Positions 11,008-20,517 of a stretch of 64,000 nt of DNA are shown here, in pieces; the stretch's first letter is position 1, and each line of letters starts with the position of its first letter. Origin of the DNA: Micromonospora cabrerizensis (lineage in GTDB: Bacteria > Actinomycetota > Actinomycetes > Mycobacteriales > Micromonosporaceae). The position numbers and the translations under genes were made by a program. The notes under the pieces are model-generated. The model was not told the DNA's origin. It was given only the letters and a program-made list of their open reading frames with translations, and ran no database searches. The stretch covers positions 124,001 to 188,000 of the forward strand of contig NZ_JAKKFI010000053.1 of the NCBI RefSeq assembly GCF_022230955.1, in the 5' to 3' direction.

Positions 11008-11357
11008 GCGGCCAGGCCGGCTCCGAAGCCTGCCGCCACTATGTGATCGGCGGGGCTGCGCGTACCCCCAGACGGTCGGAGAGCCTGCTGCCACCGCGTG
11101 CGCGGTGACACGTGGGTGCCCGAAAGCCTGCCGCCACCGTGACCGTGCGGAGCCAGCACGTACCCAGGCGTCTGAGAGCCTGCCGCCACCGCGTGACGTG
11201 CGGAGCAGCGCGTACCTCAGGTGCCGAAAGCCTGCCGCGACCGCGGACCGTGCGGAGCCGCGCGTACCCGGGCGTCTGAGAGCCTGCCGCCACCGCGCGG
11301 CCGTGCGGGGCGGCGTGTGCCTCAGGCGACCAGGCCGGCCCGGAAGCCTGCTGCCAC
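11008..11357. repeat. Degenerate tandem repeat derived from the 3' end of the bldM-like gene
   Basis: A core resembling GCCTGCCGCCAC recurs at 11028, 11083, 11126, 11178, 11230, 11282 and 11346, with spacings of 55, 43, 52, 52, 52 and 64 bp. The last copy lies inside the bldM-like reading frame, where it encodes VAAGF near the C-terminus. Flanks recur too (GTGCGGAGC, GCGCGTACC, alternating AGGCGTCTGAG and GGTGCCGAA). The outermost copy (11008-11043) matches the gene end over about 30 bases (GCCAGGCCGG, GAAGCCTGC). The 331-bp gap between the DUF5319 gene and the bldM-like stop is thus filled by decayed copies of the gene's own tail. Confidence 0.85.
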
Positions 11358-12140
11358 CGCATGCGCCCGGTCGCGGGCGCCGAGCTTGCGGAACAACCGG
11401 CGAGCGTGCGTCTTGACGGTGTCTTCCGAGACGAACAACTCCCGGCCGATCTCCGCGTTGCTCTTACCCTCGGCCATGCCCAGCAGCACCTGAAGCTCGC
11501 GCTCGGTGAGCCCGATCGACGCCCGGGTGGGCCGGGCGTTCGGGGCGGGGCGGGCCGGGTCGTTCTGGTCCGCCGACGACTCGCCGGTCGCCGACTCGGC
11601 CTCGTCGTCGCCCCGCTGCACCGGCACCGACGGCATGCCCGCCAACCCTTCGCCGGGCGTCGCCGACCAGCCGGGATCACCGGAGCCACGCGGCGACGGC
11701 CCGGAGCGGCCGGAACCGCCCACCGCCGCGGCATCCCGGGCTGGATCGGTGATCCGCTGCCGGTTGGCCCGGCCGGGTGCCGTGAGCAGCAGGAGGGCCT
11801 TGGCCACCGCGCTGGTCAGATCGTGGTCGACGTTCTGGATGAGACCCCGGGCGCCGGCGCTGATGGTGGCAGCCGCCGCCTCGGACTCCTCCGTGCCGAG
11901 CAGCAGCACCGCGGCCTGCGGGGCGCGAGCCAGAACCCGACGAACAAAGCCGGCGCTGTCCGGCCGGGTGAGGGCCGTGTCGGCCAACACCACGTCGGCC
12001 GGTCGCTCGGCCAGCCGCAGCATCACCTCAGGATCGGAGACGGCGGTACGAACGATTGCTGACAACCCCAGCCGCGCGGCAGCAGAAGCAAGGTGCTGGG
12101 CCGCGAGTGGTGTCCGAACGCACACAAGGACGGTACGCAC
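11322..12140 (-). CDS. bldM: BldM-like atypical response regulator (LuxR/FixJ type)
   Basis: A 272-residue DNA-binding regulator. GTG 12140 is chosen because AGAGGAGA precedes it and the receiver domain begins at once (VRTVLVCVRT); longer in-frame starts have no conserved sequence. Receiver about 1-125: Asp54 is present in VVLADTA, but the N-terminal acidic pair and the late Lys are missing, as in atypical receivers. A long Gly/Pro/Ser-rich linker (about 135-210) is followed by the HTH LTERELQVLLGMAEGKSN and SEDTVKTHARRLFRKLGARDRA. Adjacent to whiD and close to guaB and groEL, matching Streptomyces bldM (SCO4768, from memory). Streptomyces BldM is about 203 aa, so the linker is an expansion here. 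Orthology is likely but not proven. Confidence 0.72.
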   Translation of the reverse strand: MRTVLVCVRTPLAAQHLASAAARLGLSAIVRTAVSDPEVMLRLAERPADVVLADTALTRPDSAGFVRRVLARAPQAAVLLLGTEESEAAAATISAGARGLIQNVDHDLTSAVAKALLLLTAPGRANRQRITDPARDAAAVGGSGRSGPSPRGSGDPGWSATPGEGLAGMPSVPVQRGDDEAESATGESSADQNDPARPAPNARPTRASIGLTERELQVLLGMAEGKSNAEIGRELFVSEDTVKTHARRLFRKLGARDRAHAVAAGFRAGLVA

Positions 12141-12393
12141 TGTGGTCTCCTCTCCGCCAACGAGCAGACCATGACGGGGTCGGCTGGGGAGGGGGTTCCC
12201 GGCAATCCTTCGAACTTTTCCGACAGATGGGGCAAAAGCCACAATTTGTAGGACGTTTTCGATCACACACGTGTGAGTCGGCTGCGGCCCGGGTACCGGG
12301 AGGTCCAGGCCGGGAACGGTGCGCCTGCGCGGCCCGCCGCCCGGATGCCGGCCACAAGGATTCTCGCGGAGCCGCGCGGGAGGAGGGGTGCTG
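12141..12393. promoter_or_regulatory. Divergent promoter region bldM-like / whiD-like
   Basis: 253 bp between two developmental regulators. It contains a perfect 10-bp palindrome CACACGTGTG (12266-12275) in an AT-richer patch (CAATTTGTAGGACGTTTTC). This is a plausible shared operator; the binding protein is unknown. Confidence 0.4.
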
Positions 12394-12777
12394 ATGTCGA
12401 ACGTACGTAGACTGCCCGGACCCATCGTCGATCTCTGGGACTGGCAACGACTCGGTGCCTGCCGAGGGCGGGACAGCGCCCAGTTCTTCCACCCGGACGG
12501 CGAGCGCGGCTCCTCCCGACTGCGTCGAGAGTCAGCCGCCAAGTCGGTCTGTCGCGCCTGCCCGGTCCGGGCCGAGTGCGCCGCACACGCGCTGTCGGTC
12601 CGTGAGCCGTACGGCGTGTGGGGCGGCTTCAGCGAGTCGGAACGACTGCGACTGCTCGCCGTCGGCTGGGAGGACCTGGCAGACCGCAGGCACGCCCGGG
12701 TCGACGTCGCACGGCTGGAGGCCCGACTGGGTCACCCGCACAAGTCGACCGTCCCCGTCCAACGCAACGTCGCCTGA
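12394..12777 (+). CDS. whiD: WhiB-family regulator (WhiD/WhiB3 type)
   Basis: A 127-residue iron-sulfur transcription regulator. ATG 12394 follows an AGGAGG site (12381-12386). Four cysteines (Cys23, Cys53, Cys56, Cys62; C-x29-C-x2-C-x5-C) bind a [4Fe-4S] cluster, and the GVWGG turn (74-78) is followed by a basic C-terminal tail. WhiB proteins partner sigma factor and respond to redox or NO; WhiD is needed for spore maturation in Streptomyces. The position between the bldM-like gene and groEL1 matches Streptomyces whiD and mycobacterial whiB3. Confidence 0.88.
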   Translation: MSNVRRLPGPIVDLWDWQRLGACRGRDSAQFFHPDGERGSSRLRRESAAKSVCRACPVRAECAAHALSVREPYGVWGGFSESERLRLLAVGWEDLADRRHARVDVARLEARLGHPHKSTVPVQRNVA

Positions 12778-12799
12778 CCTGACACGTACCTGACGTCCC

Positions 12800-12834
12800 C
12801 GAAACCGCGCCCCCCGACCGGGGGCGCGGTTTCG
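12800..12834 (+). terminator. Terminator after whiD
   Basis: A perfect 15-bp stem (12800-12814 with 12820-12834) with a five-base loop, 22 bp after the stop codon. Confidence 0.8.
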
Positions 12835-12839
12835 ACGTC

Positions 12840-13609
12840 GCCGGCCATTGCGCGCCCGAAGCTCGATTTCCGGTCATGTGACGCAAACGAGGACTCAGAT
12901 TCGCCTTTGCGAGGTGGCGCGCCCCCGCCCGAGGCCCCACCCTTCACATGATCCACACGGAGTTCATGATGTCGGGGCATCCCAGCGCCTCCGACAGCCC
13001 GATATTGGCAAACCCGAGTGGATCATGCCCAGATCGGATGACCTGCGGCCGAATCACTGCGCGGTATGGGAGTTATGCCCTGCATAAGGCGTTGGCCGGG
13101 TGTGCCAGTGACCGCCTCCCGCCGTCAGGTGCCTTTGGCCTGTGACCGGTCGCACCCGTGGGTCGGAATGATGGCCGGGGCGGGGTCGTTACACACCCTG
13201 ATGATCGCAGGACCACCGGCTCACCAGCCCGCCCATGGGGTTGGATCGCTGGTGGCGGGTTGGAATGCCTGCCCCCACCGGATCGTTGAAGCCTTCCGTA
13301 AGCGACCGCCCGAGTGCCCTGCCCGATCGGGTGCTGGTGGATGGGCCAACCCCGGAATGACCCTGGCCCCCCGGTCGTTACACATGGACCCGGCGCCACA
13401 AGCCCCCGGCTTGTGACCCCGAACCGCGGTGCCCGAGCCCCGGCTCGCAGGCCGCCGACCCCGGCGCCATGAGCCCCCGGCTTGTCAGGCACCGACCTCC
13501 CCCCAGACTTTCCTGGTATTGATGCAGCGCCGGACGAGGTGCTCACACCCTGTACCGCCGACCCCCATTGGTGGCCTGGGTGTTTCCTACCCCCGAAGGA
13601 GCTACCCCC
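12840..13609 (+). promoter_or_regulatory. Long intergenic region with structured leader of the lysozyme-like gene
   Basis: 770 bp with no convincing gene. It holds a palindrome TTATGC-CCT-GCATAA (13073-13087); a direct repeat GGTCGTTACACA (13184-13195 and 13373-13384); and three closely spaced hairpins with GCCnnnGGC cores at 13398-13414, 13434-13447 and 13471-13485. The first and third hairpins lie in a 27-base direct repeat (13388-13414 and 13460-13485) containing GGCGCCA. GAAGGAG (13595-13601) precedes the start at 13610. The layout suggests a long, structured 5' leader that could act in cis. It does not match a riboswitch class I can recognise. Confidence 0.5.
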
Positions 13610-14170
13610 ATGAACACGATCATCCGTAAGAGCATGCTGTCCGTTGCTGGCCTCGCGTTCGCCGGTGGTGTCTTCGCCGGCCCGATCGCCGCGCACGCCA
13701 ACCCGGTTGATGCCAAGCCCGTCGCTGTCGCGGTGCAGTCGGACGCGCCGAAGCCGCAGGGCGACCAGTCCCGCATCGCGTTGAATGATGAGCAGACCGC
13801 GAACGTCAAGGCGATCATCGCCGCGACGAAGAAGGCCGGCCTGCCCGAGCGCGCCGCGGTCATCTCCATCGCCACGAGCCTGCAGGAGTCGAAGCTGGAG
13901 AACCTGGGTCACCTCGGCGACGCCAACGACCACGACTCGTTGGGCCTGTTCCAGCAGCGCCCGTCCAGTGGTTGGGGCACCCCGGAGCAGATCACGAACC
14001 CGGAGTACTCGACGACGGCGTTCCTCAAGGGCCTCAAGCAGGTCGACGGGTGGCAGGACATGCCCCTGACCGACGCCGCCCAGACCGTCCAGGTCTCCGC
14101 GTACCCGGACGCGTACGCCCAGTGGGAGCAGCAGGCCACCGACCTGGTCGCCCAGCACTGGAACAGCTGA
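13610..14170 (+). CDS. Small secreted lysozyme-like / cell-wall associated protein
   Basis: A 186-residue exported protein. ATG 13610 follows GAAGGAG and starts a Sec signal peptide (cleavage near AHANPVD, residue 28). The mature part has a segment typical of actinobacterial cell-wall hydrolase accessory domains: AAVISIATSLQESKLENL with a glutamate in lysozyme-like position, SLGLFQQRPSSGWGTPEQI, then GWQDMPLTDAAQTVQVSAYPDAY. This suggests a goose-lysozyme/transglycosylase-like fold. No NlpC or LysM domain is present. It may be a peptidoglycan hydrolase, but activity cannot be judged. The unusually long leader suggests post-transcriptional control. Confidence 0.7.
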   Translation: MNTIIRKSMLSVAGLAFAGGVFAGPIAAHANPVDAKPVAVAVQSDAPKPQGDQSRIALNDEQTANVKAIIAATKKAGLPERAAVISIATSLQESKLENLGHLGDANDHDSLGLFQQRPSSGWGTPEQITNPEYSTTAFLKGLKQVDGWQDMPLTDAAQTVQVSAYPDAYAQWEQQATDLVAQHWNS

Positions 14171-14271
14171 CCCCCACACCGAACGACCCGACCACTGGCC
14201 GGCACCCCACCCCGGGGTGCCGGCCAGCGGCATTTCCCCCACGAACACGAGGAGGCTAAACAAGATCCGGT

Positions 14272-14320
14272 AGATCTTGGACAGTTACCGTCAGCCCCGA
14301 ACGGAAACTGTCCAAGATCT
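14272..14320. repeat. Dispersed palindromic repeat, copy 1
   Basis: Arms AGATCTTGGACAGTT (14272-14286) and its exact complement (14306-14320) continue inward with CCGT/ACGG after one A:A mismatch, giving about 20 bp of stem. The same element occurs at 53769-53819. It lies about 100 bp after the lysozyme-like gene. It could act as a terminator, or be a REP/MITE-like element. Confidence 0.85.
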
Positions 14321-14380
14321 GCACTGTCGGGCTCGCGCCGGACGGCCGGAAGCGCCGCGCCGCTCGGCCCACCACACCGA

Positions 14381-14535
14381 CGAGCGCCACACCAGCCCGA
14401 CGAGCGCCAGACCAACCAGACGAGCGCCACACCAGCCTTTCGAGCGCCACACCAAGACCGACGACCGCGACGCCACCCACCAGACCAGCCCGCCAGCCCG
14501 ACGAGCGCCACGCCGACGAGCGCCAACTGCCCACC
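14381..14535. repeat. 20-bp minisatellite
   Basis: CGAGCGCCA recurs at exactly 20-bp steps (14381, 14401, 14421, 14441) and again at 14512 and 14527, within the unit CGAGCGCCACACCAGnCnGA. It fills most of the 423-bp gap between the lysozyme-like gene and the oxidoreductase gene together with the palindrome. No gene is supported here. Confidence 0.85.
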
Positions 14536-14593
14536 GGGCCGGACCGACAGCGCCCCGACGGCTTCGGCCGGGCGGACCGCCCGGCCGCCCGGG

Positions 14594-16360
14594 TCAGCGG
14601 ACGGTGACGGTGACCGTGTGCCAGCCGGTGGCGCCGTCCGGGACGACATCCTGCGTACGCTCGGTCTGGGTTTCGCCGGTCGCGTCCGTCGCCCGGACCT
14701 GGAGCCGGTGCTCCCCTGGCGTGGCGTCCCAGCGCCAGGACCACTGCACCCAGGTGTCCACCGACACGGCTGGGGCCAGCTCGGCCTGCTGCCACTCCCC
14801 GTCGTCGACGCGTACCTCGACCTGGCGGATACCCCGGTGCTGCGCCCACGCCACACCGGCGATGGTCACCGGCCCCGTGGTCAGCCGGTTACGTGCCCGG
14901 GGGGCGTCGATCCTCGACTGAGTCTTGATCGGCCCTTCGACGGACCAGCCGCGCGGGACCCAGTACGCGTCGAAGTCGGCGAACCGGGTCAGCTCCAGCT
15001 CGGTCACCCACTTGCAGGCCGACACGTACCCGTAGAGGCCGGGCACCACCATCCGGACCGGGAAGCCGTGCTCGACCGGCAGGGGCTCGCCGTTCATGCC
15101 GACCGCCAGCAGCGCGTCCCGCCCGTCGCGCAGCGCGGCGGTGGGGGTGCCGCAGGTCCAGCCGTCGACCGACCGGCCGACGACCTGGTCGGCGTCCGCG
15201 TCCGGCTCGACCTCGTCGAGCAGTTCCCGCAGGGGTACGCCGAGCCAGCGGGCGTTGCCGATCAGGTCCCCGCCCACCTCGTTGGAGACGCAGGCCAACG
15301 TGACGTACCGCTCGACCAGCGGCCGGGCCAGCAGATCGGCGTAGGTGTAGGTGCGCTCGGTGCCGACCCGTCCGTGGATCCGCAGCCGCCAGCTGTCCGG
15401 GTCCACCTGGGGCACCACCAGCGCGGTGTCGATCCGGTAGAACCCGAGGTTGGAGGTGACGTACGGCGCTAGTTGCGCCAGCGAGAGGTCCGCGCCTGCG
15501 GGCACGGCCGGTGCGGGGGCGACTGGCGCGGGCAGCCGGATGGCGTCCCGAGCGGCGGACACCCCGCGGCGACCGGCCAGCCAGCGCCCACCGAGACCGG
15601 CCACCACGGCCGTGCCGAGCAGCGCCCCGCTGCTGGTGAGGAAGCGCCGCCGTGACTCGGGGTCGACTCCCGCAGCACCAGCCGGCTCGTCCACCGCTGC
15701 GGTGTGCCCGCCCGGAACCACCGGCACCGGCACCGCGGGCGACACCGGACCAGCAGGCGACACCGGCGCGGCGGGAGTCACCGGAACCGGCAGACCCTCG
15801 GGTGCCGGCGAGGGCGGCTCGGCCCACGACCCCCGCGCCGGGCCCGCAGACGACGCCGGACCAGCAGGCGGCGCCGACACAGTGGGCGGCACGGGCGGCG
15901 TGGGCGGCGACCAGGGCCAGGGGTCCAGCTCGAACGGGCCGGCGATGAACAACCAGAGCACCAGGGCGCCGAGACCGGCGCCGACCAGCGACGGCAGCGC
16001 GTCGGCGGCGTTCGCACCGGCACGGGTCAGCGCGGCGGCCACGCCGATGACGCCGAACGCGGCGATGCCGGCCAGGCCGAATGCCAGCCGGCGGACCGCC
16101 AGCACACCGAACAGCGCCGCGAACCCTCCCAGCAACAGGCCCGTGCCGACCAGCAGCGCGATCTTGTCGGCGGTGCCGAAGAGGTCGATGGCGAATTGCT
16201 TCAGCGGCTCGGGTACGGCGTCGACGACCACCCCGCCGACCGCGACCAGCGGCGCCGAGCGGGGACCGGTCAGGACCGCCACCGGTTCGGCGATTCCGAT
16301 CGCGACGGCGGCGGCGGTGATCCCGGCCAGCGCGGCGTACCGCCGCGACGTGGTGCTCAT
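14594..16360 (-). CDS. Membrane-anchored molybdopterin-dependent oxidoreductase, sulfite-oxidase type
   Basis: A 588-residue protein; ATG 16360 starts the first membrane segment. Four to five transmembrane helices (about 10-160) are followed by a Pro/Ala/Gly-rich linker, then RRRFLTSSGALLG, a membrane/Tat-like segment. The catalytic Mo-cofactor domain contains the Mo-ligand Cys in VTLACVSNEVGGDLIGNARW and segments GFPVRMVVPGLYGY and ACKWVTELEL. A C-terminal Ig-like dimerisation domain ends in WHTVTVTV. Family knowledge suggests a periplasmic-side sulfite oxidase/YedY-like enzyme; the substrate is unknown. No strong ribosome site is visible. The minisatellite lies just past its 3' end. Confidence 0.88.
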   Translation of the reverse strand: MSTTSRRYAALAGITAAAVAIGIAEPVAVLTGPRSAPLVAVGGVVVDAVPEPLKQFAIDLFGTADKIALLVGTGLLLGGFAALFGVLAVRRLAFGLAGIAAFGVIGVAAALTRAGANAADALPSLVGAGLGALVLWLFIAGPFELDPWPWSPPTPPVPPTVSAPPAGPASSAGPARGSWAEPPSPAPEGLPVPVTPAAPVSPAGPVSPAVPVPVVPGGHTAAVDEPAGAAGVDPESRRRFLTSSGALLGTAVVAGLGGRWLAGRRGVSAARDAIRLPAPVAPAPAVPAGADLSLAQLAPYVTSNLGFYRIDTALVVPQVDPDSWRLRIHGRVGTERTYTYADLLARPLVERYVTLACVSNEVGGDLIGNARWLGVPLRELLDEVEPDADADQVVGRSVDGWTCGTPTAALRDGRDALLAVGMNGEPLPVEHGFPVRMVVPGLYGYVSACKWVTELELTRFADFDAYWVPRGWSVEGPIKTQSRIDAPRARNRLTTGPVTIAGVAWAQHRGIRQVEVRVDDGEWQQAELAPAVSVDTWVQWSWRWDATPGEHRLQVRATDATGETQTERTQDVVPDGATGWHTVTVTVR

Positions 16361-16432
16361 CGGCCCAGTGTGCGCGATCACCCGGTCCGGTCGCCAACAA
16401 CGGCGGCGTCGGTAACAGACCCATAAGAAGAG

Positions 16433-16466
16433 CCGGGGCACACCGCCGTACGACGGTGTGCCCCGG
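16433..16466 (-). terminator. Terminator after groEL1
   Basis: A 13-bp perfect stem (16433-16445 with 16454-16466) and an 8-base loop lie 18 bp past the groEL1 stop codon. Confidence 0.78.
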
Positions 16467-16484
16467 AACGGGTGTCGCTACCGG

Positions 16485-18125
<1,641 letters not shown>

Positions 18126-18142
18126 TTATGTCCCTTCGAAGC

Positions 18143-18182
18143 GCCATTGCCCCGGCCCGGCGAGCCGGACCGGGGCAGTGGC
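18143..18182 (-). promoter_or_regulatory. Intercistronic hairpin groES-groEL
   Basis: A 13-bp stem with one G:U-type mismatch (18143-18155 with 18170-18182) fills the spacer between groES and groEL1. It may attenuate or process the bicistronic mRNA. Confidence 0.6.
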
Positions 18183-18195
18183 ACTGATCGGTTGC

Positions 18196-18510
18196 TTACT
18201 TCTCGATGACCGCGAGGACGTCGCGGGCGGAGAGCACCAGGTACTCCTCGCCGGCGTACTTGACCTCGGTGCCGCCGTACTTCGAGTAGAGGACGGTGTC
18301 GCCGACCTGCACGTCAACCGGAACCCGGTTGCCGTTGTCGTCAACGCGGCCCGGGCCGACAGCGAGGACAGTGCCCTCCTGCGGCTTCTCCTTGGCGGTG
18401 TCGGGGATCACGATGCCCGACGCCGTGGTGGTCTCAGCCTCGTTCGCCTGGACCACGATGCGGTCCTCGAGCGGCTTGATCGCAACCTTGGTCGCGGTAG
18501 TCACGGGCAT
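18196..18510 (-). CDS. groES: Co-chaperonin GroES
   Basis: 104 residues, the usual length. ATG 18510 is preceded by AGGAGGGT; in-frame upstream codons have no conserved sequence. The [11 protein letters not shown] start, the mobile loop with [18 protein letters not shown], and [11 protein letters not shown] and LSARDVLA near the end are diagnostic. It caps GroEL for protein folding and is first gene of the operon under two CIRCE elements. Confidence 0.97.
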   Translation of the reverse strand: MPVTTATKVAIKPLEDRIVVQANEAETTTASGIVIPDTAKEKPQEGTVLAVGPGRVDDNGNRVPVDVQVGDTVLYSKYGGTEVKYAGEEYLVLSARDVLAVIEK

Positions 18511-18645
18511 ACCCTCCTGGGGTACTGGTTTCGTTGCTGGCCGGCGGGGCCGACCAGCGTCAATCTGCCTCATGCCACCGGGCGGGGCCGTCGTCGCGGG
18601 TGCCGGTCCGCCTGGCGTGCGCACCCGGGTCGTGAGACCCGGAAG

Positions 18646-18717
18646 CTGGCACCCTCAGGGTGAGAGTGCTAATCGCAGGTTATTCCGTGGCTAGCACTCC
18701 GTCAAGGAGAGTGCCAG
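18646..18717 (-). promoter_or_regulatory. groES promoter with two CIRCE operators
   Basis: Read on the minus strand: CTGGCACTC-N9-GAGTGCTAG (18691-18717), an 18-base gap, then TTAGCACTC-N9-GGGTGCCAG (18646-18672). Both match the HrcA operator TTAGCACTC-N9-GAGTGCTAA with one to three changes. A -35 TTGACG (18700-18705) lies in the spacer of the first and a -10 TAACCT (18677-18682) between them, with a 17-base spacing. HrcA binding would therefore cover the promoter from both sides. Confidence 0.85.
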
Positions 18718-18769
18718 CGAGTCGCGCCCCGCCAGCCCGGATTTCCGGGTCTACCCGGAGAATGGCCGG

Positions 18770-19966
18770 GTGGATCTCGATCAGCTGGCGGCGCTGCGTA
18801 CCCCCGAGGGGTCGGCCGCGCTCACGGCGGCGGCCGGGCTGGCCGGCGGCGATCCACTGGCCGCGGCGTCGGCCCTGCGCGCGGCCGGGGTGCCGCCGAC
18901 GCTGGCCGCGGCGGCGCTCACCCAGGCTGAGCTGCGCCACCGGGCGGTCGGCAAGTTCGGCCCGGCAGCCGCGGCGATGTTCCTCACCCGACCCGGTCTG
19001 GAGCAGGCCACCCGCCGGGTGGTCGCCGACCGTCGGGCCGCCCGGCTGCACGCGGCCGGCGTGCGCACGCTGGCCGACCTCGGGTGCGGCCTCGGCGCCG
19101 ACGCGCTGGCCGCCGCCCGCGCCGGCATTCGGGTGTACGGGGTGGAGGCCGACCCGGTGACCGCCGAGATGGCCGCCGCCAACGCCGAGGCGGCCGGGCT
19201 TGCCGACCTGTTCACCGTCGAGTGCGGGGATGCCACCGCGTTCGACGTGTCCCGGGTCGACGGGGTCTTCTGCGACCCGGCCCGCCGCACCACCGGCACC
19301 GGGCGACGGATCTTCGACCCGCGCGCCTACTCGCCACCGTGGAACTTCGTGACCGGGCTGGCGGAGCGGGTGCCGCGCACGGTGGTGAAGGTGGCGCCGG
19401 GCCTGGACCACGGGCTCATTCCGGCGGGCGCGGAGGCGGAGTGGGTCGGTGTCGACGGCGACCTGGTCGAGGCCGCGCTCTGGTGCGGTGCGCTGGCGGA
19501 GGTGCCCCGGCGCGCCACCCTCTACCGCCAGCGGGGCATCGAGACTCACCGCCACCAGCTCAGCGGCTCGGGTGCCGACGAGGCGCCGGTCGGGCCGCCG
19601 CGCCGCTACCTGTACGACCCGGACCCGGCGGTGGTCCGCGCGCACCTCGTCGCCGAACTCGCCGGCGAACTGGACGCCACCCTCGGCGACCCGAGCATCG
19701 CCTACCTCTACGCCGACCACCCGACCCACACCCCGTACGCGCGCTGCCTGGAGATCACCGACGTGTTGCCGTTCTCGCTCAAGCGCCTGCGGACGCTGCT
19801 GCGGGAGCGTCGGGTGGGCCGGGTGGAGATCCTCAAGCGAGGTTCGGCGCTCACCCCGGAGCAGCTTCGGCGGGACCTGCGGCTGGCTGGCGGCGAGGCG
19901 GCGAGCCTGGTGCTCACCCGGGTCGCCGGCGCACCGACCGTGCTGATCGGTCGGCCGGTCGACTAG
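18770..19966 (+). CDS. Class I SAM-dependent methyltransferase with THUMP-like domain
   Basis: 398 residues, start GTG 18770. The Rossmann methyltransferase core has the SAM motif LADLGCGLGADALAAARAG (about 102-120), the acidic VEADPVTAEMA, and VDGVFCDPARR, a DPPY-like motif IV. The C-terminal part (about 300-398, SLKRLRTLLRERRVGRVEILKRGS) matches the THUMP-like domain of this actinobacterial family. It probably methylates RNA; target unknown. It is divergent from groES and 10 bp before ybaK, so the two may be one unit. Confidence 0.85.
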   Translation: MDLDQLAALRTPEGSAALTAAAGLAGGDPLAAASALRAAGVPPTLAAAALTQAELRHRAVGKFGPAAAAMFLTRPGLEQATRRVVADRRAARLHAAGVRTLADLGCGLGADALAAARAGIRVYGVEADPVTAEMAAANAEAAGLADLFTVECGDATAFDVSRVDGVFCDPARRTTGTGRRIFDPRAYSPPWNFVTGLAERVPRTVVKVAPGLDHGLIPAGAEAEWVGVDGDLVEAALWCGALAEVPRRATLYRQRGIETHRHQLSGSGADEAPVGPPRRYLYDPDPAVVRAHLVAELAGELDATLGDPSIAYLYADHPTHTPYARCLEITDVLPFSLKRLRTLLRERRVGRVEILKRGSALTPEQLRRDLRLAGGEAASLVLTRVAGAPTVLIGRPVD

Positions 19967-19976
19967 CGTCGCCGGT

Positions 19977-20456
19977 GTGGCAGGACAGGGCACTCCGGCG
20001 ACGGCACTGGTGGTCAAGCGTGGGGTGGCGCATCGCACCCACCCGTACCGGGTGGCGCCGGACGCCCCGAACTACGGCGCGTTGGTGGCGGTGGCGCTCG
20101 GCGTGCCACCGGAGCGCGTCTTCAAGTCGCTGGTGACCGAGGTCGACGGCACGCTCACCGTGGCGGTCGTCCCGGTCACCGGCGAGCTGGATCTGAAGGC
20201 GCTCGCGACGGCGGTCGGTGGCAAGCGGGCGGCGCTGGCCGACCGGGCGGTCGCCGAGCGGGCAACGGGCTACGTACGCGGGGGGATCAGCCCGCTCGGG
20301 CAGCGCAAGCGGCTGCCCACCGTGCTGGACGACTCCGCATTGGAATTCCCGACGATCTACGTCTCGGCTGGTCGGCGCGGCCTCCAGCTCGAACTGGCCG
20401 GGACGGATCTGGTGGCGCTGACCGACGCTCGCACCGCGCCGTTGCAGACCCGCTGA
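19977..20456 (+). CDS. ybaK: Cys-tRNA(Pro)/Cys-tRNA(Cys) deacylase, YbaK family
   Basis: A 159-residue trans-editing enzyme that hydrolyses mischarged Cys-tRNA(Pro). Start GTG 19977. Recognisable are the N-terminal TPATALVVKRGVAHRTHPY, the conserved Lys in ERVFKSLV, GYVRGGISPLGQRKRLPTVLD and IYVSAGRRGLQLEL. Length is normal for the family. It follows the methyltransferase gene closely on the same strand. Confidence 0.93.
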   Translation: MAGQGTPATALVVKRGVAHRTHPYRVAPDAPNYGALVAVALGVPPERVFKSLVTEVDGTLTVAVVPVTGELDLKALATAVGGKRAALADRAVAERATGYVRGGISPLGQRKRLPTVLDDSALEFPTIYVSAGRRGLQLELAGTDLVALTDARTAPLQTR

Positions 20457-20517
20457 CGACTCTCGTTACGTCCGGCTCCTCGTGGGATACCCGGGGAGTA
20501 ACAGTCGCGTTGCTGAA

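Noticed and set aside
11008..11357. CRISPR array
   Set aside because: Unit spacing varies between 43 and 64 bp, the repeats are degenerate, spacers resemble one another, and no cas genes are near.
13066..13416. Small gene in the leader region
   Set aside because: No ribosome site, no domain, and it covers the hairpins and direct repeats.
12840..13609. Known ydaO (c-di-AMP) riboswitch
   Set aside because: I could not find its conserved segments; only the position before a cell-wall gene is suggestive.
14381..14535. CRISPR array
   Set aside because: A 20-bp unit is a minisatellite with no spacers.
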